Shown one piece after another: positions 37,516-46,369 of a DNA stretch of 64,000 bases. Under the pieces are notes generated by a model, which saw only the letters and a program-made list of their open reading frames with translations, was not told where the DNA came from and ran no database searches. This DNA is from Polynucleobacter sp. MG-Unter2-18 (GTDB taxonomy: Bacteria > Pseudomonadota > Gammaproteobacteria > Burkholderiales > Burkholderiaceae). The stretch spans positions 1,128,192 through 1,192,191 of the forward strand of contig NZ_CP061302.1 in NCBI RefSeq assembly GCF_018687675.1, read 5' to 3'. The translations under genes were made by a program, and so were the position numbers. Position 1 is the first letter of the stretch. Each line of letters starts with the position of its first letter.

Positions 37516-37537
37516 AAAAAACCACCCGAAGGTGGTT
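37516..37537 (-). terminator. rho-independent terminator after the TPR protein gene
   Basis: On the minus strand AACCACC pairs with GGTGGTT around a TTCG loop and is followed by a T-run. The stem is almost the same as that at 30584-30605. It lies about 40 bases after the TPR protein stop codon. Confidence 0.8.
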
Positions 37538-37576
37538 GTTGTGGCTGAGTTGTCTAGCTTCTGATCAACAAGTAAA

Positions 37577-38413
37577 TTAAACGTCACTCATAAAGTCGCC
37601 ACCACCACTGTCATCCCATGAGCTGGCGCCGCTATCATCCCAAGAGCTGGCATCACGCACGCCAAAATTTGGATCTAATGATGCTGGGCCACCTACTTGG
37701 TTCATGTTGGAGTTGGCATTAGCGTTGGAATGACCGCCATCACGACCACCCATAAGGCTGCCTGCTAATGCTTGACCAGCGTACATACCGGCACCTAATG
37801 CAGCGCCAGTTGCAAGACTACCCATTAGGCCGCTACCCATACCACCTGCAGCTGGAGCTCCAGGGTAACCAGGGCCGCCAGGGCCACCAGGATAGCCAGC
37901 AGGGCCGCCTGGAGTGCCAGGGTAACCAGCGCTTGGGGCGTTATAAACCTGTACTGCTTGAGCTTTACGACGCTTCATCACGATAATGACGCCTACTACC
38001 AAGATGGCAATCAAACCCCAAAAAAGTGGATTGCTAAAAATGGAAGATGGAGCTGAACTAGCAACAGAACTACCTGCGCCACTGGCGAGTTGCACTTGCA
38101 GTTTTTGCACAGACTCAGGCTGAGCAAACGGCAAACCAGGAGCTAAGTTTTGCGCTTTGATGAAATGATTGCGCGCTGCTTCTACCTTACCTTCTTTGAG
38201 ATAAAGCTCAGATGCTACATAGTGCGCCTTTGCACTATTAGGATGATTTTGCAGAACCTCTTTCATCATCGCATCGGCTTTAGCCATCTGCCCAGATTGC
38301 ACAGCCTTGTATACCTCTGGCAAAGTTGCCTCGGCAAACACAGCGTTGCTAGTTAACAATACCGCTGCTGCGAATACGCCAACAAATAAATTGATTACCT
38401 TACGAATGTTCAT
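37577..38413 (-). CDS. tetratricopeptide membrane protein with Gly/Pro-rich tail
   Basis: A signal-like start (VINLFVGVFAAAVLLTSNAVFAE) is followed by TPR-like helices (VYKAVQSGQMAKADAMMKEVLQNHPNSAKAHYVASELYLKEGK), then a Ser/Ala linker, one membrane helix (PLFWGLIAILVVGVIIVMKRRK), a collagen-like Gly-Pro/Tyr-Pro-Gly segment, a Gly/Ala helix region, and two near-identical SSWDDSG repeats before an acidic end. The start at ATG 38413 follows AAGGAG by 5 bases. Topology would place the TPRs outside and the Gly-rich tail inside the cell. Family related to small DUF/TPR proteins of betaproteobacteria; function unknown. Confidence 0.78.
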   Translation of the reverse strand: MNIRKVINLFVGVFAAAVLLTSNAVFAEATLPEVYKAVQSGQMAKADAMMKEVLQNHPNSAKAHYVASELYLKEGKVEAARNHFIKAQNLAPGLPFAQPESVQKLQVQLASGAGSSVASSAPSSIFSNPLFWGLIAILVVGVIIVMKRRKAQAVQVYNAPSAGYPGTPGGPAGYPGGPGGPGYPGAPAAGGMGSGLMGSLATGAALGAGMYAGQALAGSLMGGRDGGHSNANANSNMNQVGGPASLDPNFGVRDASSWDDSGASSWDDSGGGDFMSDV

Positions 38414-38552
38414 CAAGACTCCTTGTAGGATGTTTCATGTGAATTTCATTATCCCTAGTTTGGGGATTTTTGCTATTCCCTATTTATATTGGGTCTTTAG
38501 GGGAGATTTCAAGGGGAGCGTCGCAATTCTAGAGATTAAGTATCCTTATTTT

Positions 38553-38599
38553 TTGTAGCTATATTAATTCATTGCTGATATGATTTAACGTAGCTACAA
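38553..38599. promoter_or_regulatory. inverted repeat upstream of the second brnTA pair
   Basis: TTGTAGCTA (38553-38561) and TAGCTACAA (38591-38599) are perfect inverted copies 29 bases apart, just before the BrnT start at 38608. Two copies at this spacing suggest a pair of operator half-sites on the same or neighbouring helix faces for an autoregulating antitoxin. Binding is inferred. Confidence 0.55.
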
Positions 38600-38607
38600 T
38601 ATTTCCG

Positions 38608-38880
38608 ATGAAATTATCTTATGATTCGGCTAAAAATGGTTCAAATATTCAGAAACACGGTTTATCTCTTGCAAAGGCTAGTCTACTTGAGTGGGATACA
38701 GCCCTAGAGTGGATTGATGGCAGGAAAAATTATGGTGAGGAAAGACGCATAGCACTGGTTCTAATGAAGCAACGCCTGTACTGCATCGTTTACATTGAAC
38801 TAAAAGTAGGCATCAGAGTTATTAGCTTGAGAAAAGCAAATGTTCGGGAGGTGGAAAAGTATGAAAAAGAAAATAATTAG
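38608..38880 (+). CDS. BrnT-like toxin (second copy)
   Basis: A second BrnT toxin, 90 residues, clearly diverged from the one at 30894. Family hallmarks are the start KLSYDSAKNGSNIQKHGLSLAKASLLEWD, the core ERRIALVLMKQRLYCIVYIELKVGIRVISLRKANVREVEKYEK. The ATG at 38608 begins shortly after the inverted repeat. Its end overlaps the beginning of the antitoxin gene by 20 bases, so they are co-expressed. Expected to be a ribonuclease controlled by the BrnA that follows. Confidence 0.9.
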   Translation: MKLSYDSAKNGSNIQKHGLSLAKASLLEWDTALEWIDGRKNYGEERRIALVLMKQRLYCIVYIELKVGIRVISLRKANVREVEKYEKENN

Positions 38881-39208
38881 ACCGACTGCAGCAGAAGATG
38901 CTGCAATCACAAAAGCTGCAATGGCAGACCCAGACTCCATTCCGTTCACCGATGAAGAATGGGAGAAAGCTAGGCCTACAATGGTTCGCGGTCGCGGCAG
39001 GCCCCTCGGTAGCGGTAGCAAAGAGCAAGTTACCCTGAGAATCGATAAAGATGTTTTAGATTTTTACAAATCTAAGGGTGAGGGTTGGCAGACCTTTATT
39101 AATCTAGTGCTAGGTGAGATTAAAAAAGAAGCTAAATCGATATCGGCAGTTGAGAAGAAAATCATCAAGGGCAATTTAATATCAAACAAACTAAAAATTG
39201 CCGCATAA
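38861..39208 (+). CDS. BrnA-like antitoxin (second copy)
   Basis: A BrnA-family antitoxin of 115 residues from ATG 38861 (MKKKIIRPTAAEDAAITKAA), chosen over the longer frame because GGGAGG lies about 10 bases upstream and the family N-terminus begins there. The diagnostic part is DPDSIPFTDEEWEKARP...GRGRPLGSGSKEQVTLRIDKDVLDFYKSKGEGWQTFIN. It has a longer, basic C-terminal tail than usual (about 30 extra residues after the RHH). Pairs with the BrnT at 38608. Confidence 0.9.
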   Translation: MKKKIIRPTAAEDAAITKAAMADPDSIPFTDEEWEKARPTMVRGRGRPLGSGSKEQVTLRIDKDVLDFYKSKGEGWQTFINLVLGEIKKEAKSISAVEKKIIKGNLISNKLKIAA

Positions 39209-39216
39209 GAATGCAC

Positions 39217-42200
39217 TTAATTAACTTCCGAAATCTCACCTCTAGCGGAGATTAAAAAGGCCTTAGCAGGCTTATCTGGGCGTATTCTGGCAAGCTCTTG
39301 TTTGTAGTTATTGAGTTGTGCCCGGTACTTGTTATACGCCTCACTGCCCGTCTCGGGGATTGTGAGCTTGTAGTCGAGGATGGCCAAATGATCTTCAAAC
39401 TCTACTAAGCGATCTAAGCGGAAGCTTTTACCATCTAGACTAACAACATCAATCTCATTCCAAGCCTGTACCCACTGATTTGCTGTGAGATATTGCGCAA
39501 GCTCTTGAGCATGAAGAACAGTATTTGCTTGGTCTAGCGCTTTCTTTGCTAACTCCTCAGTAACACCGAGCCAGCGAGCTACTTGATCCACGCTCATGGA
39601 CTCTGGATTAGTTGCCCCAGTTTGCAGGGTGAGATGTTCTAGTAGTTGATGAAAGCGCACACCCTCTTCCAATATTTTGGAGTTGACTGGTGCGCTACCA
39701 TCTTCTTGGAATATTTCTAGACTTGAGCCGCTCTCGATATCTTTGAGCTGCTGCTCATGACTCGCCTTAGCTGCACCCCAGGAAAGCTCAAAGTCGTCCA
39801 TCATGAAATTCTTTGAATTGACCGTCTTTTGGCTTACTGGCGTCTGAGTTTTACTGTATGTCGATCCTGGCAGATCCTTAAGTACAGTCAGCTGCCCTAG
39901 TGTCGCTCTGCCATACCAAGACTTCTCATCTAGGCCTATAGGGTTTTTTGCGGTGGGCGCTTTTGCTACACCACTAATCCAAAGCCCTTGTTTTGCTCTA
40001 GTCATCGCAACATAGAGCAGATTCCAGTTTTCGTTCTTACCAATGAGCAGCTCGCGCTCACGCACTTCACTACGAGGATTGGTTAAGGTGGCCGTGGTGT
40101 ACATCGACAAATGACTAGGACTCTCGCTCTCGGGCGGCCAATCCAATAAGACACCACGATGATCTGCCTTGCCTTCAGTATGGTTTGCATCCAGCATGAT
40201 CACAAATGGGGATTCCAAGCCTTTTGCCCCGTGAATGGTCATCATACGAACGCGCTTGTTTTTATCTTCGTCAGATAACTCACTCTCTTCATCAAGCTCC
40301 ACCAGATCAGGCTCAGCATCCACATCACCTTCATCTGGAGTTTCATCATCATCGCCACGACGAATGGTGTTGATCTCCTCAATAAAGCGACCTAGGCTTG
40401 GATAACGGCCTCCATCTTGATTGAGCGCTAGCTCCAGGAAGGCATCGAGGTTCGCCAAAACCTGAGCGCGGGCAATTTCTTGAGAAACGCTGGCGTATTT
40501 CATGCGCAAATCACTCTCTTGATAGATGCGGTCTAGCAAGTCATGCACTGGTAGACGCTCACCTAGCACGCGCCAATGCTCTAAATATCGTGCCGCCTGC
40601 ATCAAGCTTGCATCTGGACTATCTTGCAAGGCATCCCACCAAGAGCGATATTGATTTGAGGTGATTGCCTTAGCAAGGGTTTGCATTTGGCTTTCAGTAA
40701 ATGCAAAGATCGGGCTTCTCAATACCTGAGCAAGTGGCAAATCATGGCGCGGTGTTACCAAGACAGTTAAGAGTGCAATCAGATCATCAATCTCTAGGGT
40801 AATGAGCAAACCGCCGAGCCTTGAGCTCTCGAATGCTAAACCTGCCTCACGCAGAGCGCGCTCAAATTGCGGAAGGTACTTGCGGCGCTTCACCAATAAT
40901 AAGAAATCACTCTCTCTTGCCTTACGCCAGACCTCTTGTCCATCAACACGATCAACTACAGGACGCGTCTGAATGAGATGCTGGATCAATGCACTGATCT
41001 GCTGGCCCTCAATATAGCGCTGAGTAACATCAGCAGTTTGCCTCGCATCCACAATAGCTTGCTCAAAAGCATTGCCTGCTCTTTGCTCTAGCTCTTCAGG
41101 CTCGTATTTCACAAGGGGTAATAAGTAAGCCTCACCCTCGCTTGAATATGGCGCTTCTGCAGTATTTCCTGCTGGCGCTTTCCATAAAGTGTTTTGAGCG
41201 GTAAATGGATATGACTCTGGCAATTGTTCTGCGCCGAAAATCTGATTCACTGCTGCGTTGATTTTCAGGGCATTACGGCGGGTCGTGTTTTGATTTAATG
41301 AGGCTGCGTTCATTTCTTTTATCAAGAAAGCCTGCGCATCATTAAATAATCTCGGGTCAGCACGGCGGAATCGATAAATCGATTGCTTTGGATCTCCGAC
41401 GATAAAGACGGTGGGTTTGGATTCATCCTGACCATAACCCTCTAACCACGCCCGCAGAATTTGCCACTGCAAAGGATTGGTGTCTTGGAACTCATCTACT
41501 AGAATATGTTTGTACTTTGCATCCAATCGAGACTGTAAATAGGCTGCATTGGCAGAGTCTGCCATGAGTTGACTGACACCGATCTCCAGATCATCAAAAT
41601 CACGCACACGCATAGACTCTTTAGTTGCGTTAACGTGATCCATCATTGCGGTACTCATTGCAAACCAGGCTTCATTGAGAACTAAAGCCTCTTGCTCTTT
41701 TTTCCAAGCAACAAATTCTAAGAAAGCTGCTGCCCAAGCTTGCTTATAAGTTACATGCTCTTGTTCACGATCTAGCTCACCCTCTTTTTTGAGATATTTC
41801 TTAAGATCGCCTGCGGCTTTGTCGTTCGAGGTGCGATTGGTTTCGTCTTGAGTCAAAAATACTGACTGCAGTATCGACGCCATCTCCATCACATCACCGC
41901 CACTAGCCTTTAAATCCATTGCCATCTGAATGGTGGGCGCATAAGCCATTTCTGTAGCACTGCTATTACTAAAGCAGCGATGCAAATACTCTAAGTCTGC
42001 TTTAGCGTTGATACCGTTCCAGACTCCATTGAGCGGATTATCAATCTTTAATCTCGATAAATCCGTTTTGAGTTTCTCTATTGGGGTAGTGCCGTGCGCT
42101 TTACATGCTTGCGAGAAAAATGTCCAAGCGCCTCTTTGCTTAAAGAGGCTGTAATTACTCATCAAGAACTTTTGAGTTTCACTTGCACCCAGAGCTTTCA

Positions 42201-42723
42201 GTAAGGTGTCGTAATGCGCCGCAATACCCTCTGGCAAATTACCCCACCAATCTTCCAAACACTCATCTTGCAAACGCTTTGCATCCTCTCGCAAGCTAAA
42301 GCCAGGCTGAATGCCGGTTGAGATCGGCGCCGCACCTAAGAGCCTGCCAAACCAACCATGGAAGGTATCGATCACAATGCCTTGTGGGCTTGATAATACT
42401 TTGGCATAGAGGGACCTGGCGGTAGGTAGCAATACCTTCGCTTCATCGGCAGTCAGACCGCGATCAGTTAAATGCTGGAGCAGCTGCTCGTCATTCGATT
42501 GCGAAAACTCTTCCAACAAACGATAGAGGCGATCACGCATCTCTTGCGCGGCTTTTCTGGTGAAAGTGAGCGCAAGGATTTCTTGAGGCTTTGCTCCTGC
42601 CAGCAGAAGGCGAGCCATTCGAGTAACTAGTAACCAAGTCTTTCCGCTACCTGCGCATGCAGATACGATTACAGAGAGATTAGGATCGCAAGCAACCTTA
42701 ACCGGGAAAGTAGAATTGCTCAC
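39217..42723 (-). CDS. addA: AddA-type UvrD helicase / nuclease
   Basis: The helicase-nuclease half of a RecBCD-like double-strand break repair enzyme. Walker A SACAGSGKTWLL at residues 21-31, helicase motifs such as ALTFTRKAAQEMRDRL, IDTFHGWF, HILVDEFQDTNPLQW, VGDPKQSIYRFRRADPRLF, RMMTIHGAKGLESPFVIML and LLYVAMTRAKQGLWIS, and a C-terminal PD-(D/E)XK nuclease (DRLVEFEDHLAILDYKL). The start is put at GTG 42723, where GTGA overlaps the AddB stop with AAGGGGA just upstream; an ATG at 42768 is in the AddB end. About 1168 residues, typical. Confidence 0.9.
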   Translation of the reverse strand: MSNSTFPVKVACDPNLSVIVSACAGSGKTWLLVTRMARLLLAGAKPQEILALTFTRKAAQEMRDRLYRLLEEFSQSNDEQLLQHLTDRGLTADEAKVLLPTARSLYAKVLSSPQGIVIDTFHGWFGRLLGAAPISTGIQPGFSLREDAKRLQDECLEDWWGNLPEGIAAHYDTLLKALGASETQKFLMSNYSLFKQRGAWTFFSQACKAHGTTPIEKLKTDLSRLKIDNPLNGVWNGINAKADLEYLHRCFSNSSATEMAYAPTIQMAMDLKASGGDVMEMASILQSVFLTQDETNRTSNDKAAGDLKKYLKKEGELDREQEHVTYKQAWAAAFLEFVAWKKEQEALVLNEAWFAMSTAMMDHVNATKESMRVRDFDDLEIGVSQLMADSANAAYLQSRLDAKYKHILVDEFQDTNPLQWQILRAWLEGYGQDESKPTVFIVGDPKQSIYRFRRADPRLFNDAQAFLIKEMNAASLNQNTTRRNALKINAAVNQIFGAEQLPESYPFTAQNTLWKAPAGNTAEAPYSSEGEAYLLPLVKYEPEELEQRAGNAFEQAIVDARQTADVTQRYIEGQQISALIQHLIQTRPVVDRVDGQEVWRKARESDFLLLVKRRKYLPQFERALREAGLAFESSRLGGLLITLEIDDLIALLTVLVTPRHDLPLAQVLRSPIFAFTESQMQTLAKAITSNQYRSWWDALQDSPDASLMQAARYLEHWRVLGERLPVHDLLDRIYQESDLRMKYASVSQEIARAQVLANLDAFLELALNQDGGRYPSLGRFIEEINTIRRGDDDETPDEGDVDAEPDLVELDEESELSDEDKNKRVRMMTIHGAKGLESPFVIMLDANHTEGKADHRGVLLDWPPESESPSHLSMYTTATLTNPRSEVRERELLIGKNENWNLLYVAMTRAKQGLWISGVAKAPTAKNPIGLDEKSWYGRATLGQLTVLKDLPGSTYSKTQTPVSQKTVNSKNFMMDDFELSWGAAKASHEQQLKDIESGSSLEIFQEDGSAPVNSKILEEGVRFHQLLEHLTLQTGATNPESMSVDQVARWLGVTEELAKKALDQANTVLHAQELAQYLTANQWVQAWNEIDVVSLDGKSFRLDRLVEFEDHLAILDYKLTIPETGSEAYNKYRAQLNNYKQELARIRPDKPAKAFLISARGEISEVN

Positions 42724-45704
42724 CACATCCCCTTTCTGCAGATGCCTCTTGCTTCGCAATACTGGCAAACACTATCAGGGGCAAATGCCGTCAGAGGCTT
42801 ACCAGACCAGAGTGATTGCACATCCTCAGTCATTTGCTCAGAAAATACTTGCATGAGTTCTGGCATTTCTGCGACGACTACCGAGCGCTCAGCCCCATTG
42901 CCATCTTTCTTCACATCAGCTTTTAAGGCGACCCACTCGGCAGCGCTCACTGCACACCCGGGGATCTTGTTACTCTCATTAGAGGCCCTGGCATAGATTA
43001 ATAACTGTGGGTCATCTAGCACCACTTCTGAGCGCTGCTCTACTTTAGTAAAACTCTGATTCTTATAGTCAATAACCGATGCGAGCTCAGGATCATCAAC
43101 GCTCACATCAAAGCGGTCTGCGTAACCCTCAATGCGAATGTGACGCTCGTTCCCATCTACATCCGTAAACGGCAGATCAAAGCCGACCTTCACTTCGGCA
43201 TCGTGGAACTGCCAACCCTGAGCCTCACGATCTAACTGCCATTGAATAAAACTGGGGATTTGTTTTTGCCAATCTCTTAAGACGCCCAAGACTCTGGCAT
43301 CACCCTCAATTAAACGCTTAAAGACTTGTTCAGAGATAAGTGTGAGCTGATCTTGCATCCAAACTCCACGCATCTCCGGATCAGTTGTGATTGCTGCGGC
43401 AGATTTTTGTGCTTCACTTTTTATAGCGTGATAAAAGTTACGCAAGATCTTGTGGAGCGTTTGCCCAGCGAGAGAAGCATCAAAGCCCTCTTCAAAGCCC
43501 TTTAGCTTGCGTAAACCTAACAGGCTACGAACGTAGTATCGATAAGGGCAATCACGCAAAGCTTTGTAAGCACTTGGGCTCATCGAAATTGGCATTGGCA
43601 AATCTGAATCTAGTTTTGCTATCGCCATTTGTGACGGAGTTGCTGTAGCACTGCGCGGTGCAAATAAGGCGCTGGCATTTTGTACCTGCCAATTGGGTAA
43701 AACCATTTGAAGACGCTGAATCCAAGCAGAAGGTCTTAGCGGCTCCCCGCTCTTGCTCTTACTTTGCCAAAGGAGATCAACGCTTGAGAATGAAATCAGC
43801 AATTGGGATAAGTCTCGTGCCTGCTGAATAAATTGAGCCTCGATACTCGATCCGCCCAAGAGTCGATTCAAGGCATCCGAGAAAAATAATGGTGGCTCTG
43901 AAAACGCAGGAAGTTGCTGTTCATCACAACCCACCATGACTACGGATTCAAATTCCCTAAAACGAGTGGAGCTGAGTGGCAGGATACTTAAAGTAGCCGC
44001 CGCATTAACACCCCTCTCTTCATAAGAAGATTCTTCGATGACGGTCTTTAATAAACTCAGCCATTCATTTAAGCGCATGGCAATTTGCTGATGCTCCACA
44101 TCAAAATAAAATGTTTCCAAAAGCTCAAGCAATTGCTTGCCAGCAGAATCTTTTTCTAAACCATGGGTCATACCCATTAACTCAATATCATCCATCAGAT
44201 ACTGATGTGCAAGAGCGCAATTGATCTTGATTCCACGCCAGCGATTGAGTCGACCTCGAATGGATTGCAGAAGCTCTAGTAAAAGTGGATTAGGCGCGGC
44301 TGAACCATGAGAGACCGAGCCCTCGATCGCCATATGAAAAGTTTCCCAGCCCGATTTAGCCTGGCTGGCAATCAGAATATCTTCGAGCTGTGCCACCAAT
44401 CCATTTAAGGATTCTGGATCACGCGTGCTGTTGGAGTTTAGACACTTACTAAGGTCTAAGAATGGATTTTGTAAGAACTCCAAAAGGTCAGCCGCACTGG
44501 GGCCCTCAGGAGGTGCACGCAATAACTCCAACCAACTATTGAGCGATGCAGCTGCTCTGGTGGTGGATAACTTCCAACCAGTTTCATCTTGAATTTTGAG
44601 TGATGGGCCAAGACGCGCTAGTAGTGCACGCGCCCTTCTGGCAACCAGACGATCTTGCGCCACTAAGGCAATATTTGTTTTGCCGCTGATTAGCTGTTGT
44701 TCAATTGTTTTAGCAGTCGCCCATGCTAACTCTTCAAATCGCTTTGCGGCAATTAGATGCCAATGCTCTGGATGTGCATTACTAGTATTGGTTTGAATAG
44801 TTTGCAGCTTTTGCTCTTCAGGCATTTGGGGGCTTAATGCCTCTGCCCAAAGTGCAACTGATTCCCAGTCCATTGTTACTTCAACTGTGGGGGCATGCTG
44901 CGCAAAGTCTGCTAAATATTCTTGAATGAGCTGCTTATCAATCGGGGTTAGATCTGCTGTCTCTACCCAAATTAATGGTCTTACATTTGTTGGTGCAATT
45001 CTCTGAGTAGCCTCAAGATGGGCAGCCATAGCAAATTGCTTTCTAAATGCAGGATCGCTTGAGCTGGTGATGTACCTCCAAAAGGTCAGCAATACTTGCG
45101 CTTCTTGATCCACTACTTTTTTAGCAAGGGCTGGGTATGCCTGACCAATAGCGCGGTCTAACGATGGTTCTAGAGCTTCGATCCAAGATTGTGTGTTTTG
45201 GGTGATGAGCTCTTCTTGGTTTGAAATCAGCTGATGAAGTTCTTTTTGCAGGCTGGGTGCTATTGAGTTGGATAAGGTATCGCAAGCCGCAATGATGGCT
45301 TGCGCTAAGCCCCATGAACCCGCTTCAGTTTCAGCCTTGAACCACGATTGCAGCTCTTTGTGTTTGCGAAGCGTGGCATATACAGATAACCATCGCTCTA
45401 AATCAGTTTGTTTTTTTGGGAACTTCCATGCTCCTGGTGCCGCTTCTAGCCAGTCGTTAAAACTCATGACTTGGGGTAGGAAGGCAATGTGGCTGGGTAG
45501 ATCTTTGGGTCGATACTGCTCTAAAGCTGTCCTCACTCCCATGAGCGGCCCAGCAGTACTGAGCACCACTAAGGGGCGTTGATTGGTTTGCACTGCACAA
45601 TTCCAAATACCCTCTGCGAGTGACTTCAGAGCACTAGTATTGGGTGCTATTGACCAAGCATATGGCTGCTCTTGCTCGTTTAGGGTTGGAAATGGGTGCG
45701 GCAT
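42720..45704 (-). CDS. addB: AddB-type PD-(D/E)XK nuclease-helicase subunit
   Basis: Partner of AddA; 994 residues. The C-terminal PD-(D/E)XK nuclease is visible as RIEGYADRFDVSVDDPELASVIDYKNQSF, and a cysteine cluster for an iron-sulphur cluster is present: Cys in RDCPYRYYVRSLLGLRKLKG together with SVCQYCEARGICRKGMW at the end. The N-terminal part is an inactivated UvrD-like helicase fold without a clean Walker A, as in AddB proteins. It precedes addA with a 4-base overlap, so both are translated together. No RecBCD genes are in the window. Confidence 0.88.
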   Translation of the reverse strand: MPHPFPTLNEQEQPYAWSIAPNTSALKSLAEGIWNCAVQTNQRPLVVLSTAGPLMGVRTALEQYRPKDLPSHIAFLPQVMSFNDWLEAAPGAWKFPKKQTDLERWLSVYATLRKHKELQSWFKAETEAGSWGLAQAIIAACDTLSNSIAPSLQKELHQLISNQEELITQNTQSWIEALEPSLDRAIGQAYPALAKKVVDQEAQVLLTFWRYITSSSDPAFRKQFAMAAHLEATQRIAPTNVRPLIWVETADLTPIDKQLIQEYLADFAQHAPTVEVTMDWESVALWAEALSPQMPEEQKLQTIQTNTSNAHPEHWHLIAAKRFEELAWATAKTIEQQLISGKTNIALVAQDRLVARRARALLARLGPSLKIQDETGWKLSTTRAAASLNSWLELLRAPPEGPSAADLLEFLQNPFLDLSKCLNSNSTRDPESLNGLVAQLEDILIASQAKSGWETFHMAIEGSVSHGSAAPNPLLLELLQSIRGRLNRWRGIKINCALAHQYLMDDIELMGMTHGLEKDSAGKQLLELLETFYFDVEHQQIAMRLNEWLSLLKTVIEESSYEERGVNAAATLSILPLSSTRFREFESVVMVGCDEQQLPAFSEPPLFFSDALNRLLGGSSIEAQFIQQARDLSQLLISFSSVDLLWQSKSKSGEPLRPSAWIQRLQMVLPNWQVQNASALFAPRSATATPSQMAIAKLDSDLPMPISMSPSAYKALRDCPYRYYVRSLLGLRKLKGFEEGFDASLAGQTLHKILRNFYHAIKSEAQKSAAAITTDPEMRGVWMQDQLTLISEQVFKRLIEGDARVLGVLRDWQKQIPSFIQWQLDREAQGWQFHDAEVKVGFDLPFTDVDGNERHIRIEGYADRFDVSVDDPELASVIDYKNQSFTKVEQRSEVVLDDPQLLIYARASNESNKIPGCAVSAAEWVALKADVKKDGNGAERSVVVAEMPELMQVFSEQMTEDVQSLWSGKPLTAFAPDSVCQYCEARGICRKGMW

Positions 45705-45822
45705 TGATGGTAGTTCTATGGCTTCTTTTGAGAATTTAGGCAGAAAGTGTGGCTTATTGCTAATATAAGCGCTGTATCGTAATCACTATATAAAACTAAG
45801 TAAGACTAATTAAGGAATTTTC

Positions 45823-46149
45823 ATGAGTGCCGGCATCAAATATGTAACTGACGCTTCTTTCGAAGAAGACGTTCTCAAGTCCGATAAACCTGTTCTCCTG
45901 GATTTCTGGGCTGAATGGTGTGGTCCTTGCAAGATGATCGGCCCTATCCTTGAAGAGCTGGCTGGTGAGTACGGCGACAAGATCCAAATCGCCAAGATGA
46001 ACGTGGACGAGAACCAAGGCGTTCCTGCCCAGTTCAATATTCGTGGCATTCCGACATTGATCCTCTTTAAGAACGGCACTGTGGCTGCTCAAAAAGTAGG
46101 CGCTTTGGCTAAATCCCAGTTGACGGCATTTATTGATAGTCATCTGTAA
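45823..46149 (+). CDS. trxA: thioredoxin
   Basis: Thioredoxin reduces disulphides in the cytoplasm. The active site WCGPCK lies at residues 32-37, with the cis-Pro turn in [14 protein letters not shown] and the usual 108-residue length. AAGGAA lies 6 bases upstream of the ATG at 45823. It precedes rho by about 220 bases, the conserved trxA-rho order of proteobacteria. Confidence 0.98.
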   Translation: MSAGIKYVTDASFEEDVLKSDKPVLLDFWAEWCGPCKMIGPILEELAGEYGDKIQIAKMNVDENQGVPAQFNIRGIPTLILFKNGTVAAQKVGALAKSQLTAFIDSHL

Positions 46150-46161
46150 ATAGTCCTCGAT

Positions 46162-46186
46162 CACAGGTTCACTGGGTGAGCCTGTG
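46162..46186 (+). terminator. hairpin after trxA, possible terminator
   Basis: CACAGGTTCAC and GTGAGCCTGTG form an 11 bp stem (one G-T pair) with a 3-base loop, 12 bases after the trxA stop. The following bases (GTTCTTAG) are only weakly T-rich, so termination would be partial. Confidence 0.5.
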
Positions 46187-46369
46187 GTTCTTAGTAGTTC
46201 TTAGCTGTTTTTAGTGTAATATCTATTTCATTAGTAGTTCAACGCACTTCCAGTGCCCCTCTTTTTTAGCAAACTCCCCAAACATTCCGCTTTTCAATTC
46301 TGTCTGATGTCCATCTAGACAGCGATACCCCAAAACACATTTACACCCTTATCTACACCCGAGAACCAC

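Noticed and set aside
37860..37935. Apparent tandem DNA repeats
   Set aside because: They encode the Gly-Pro-rich part of the TPR protein; coding low complexity, not a repeat element or CRISPR.
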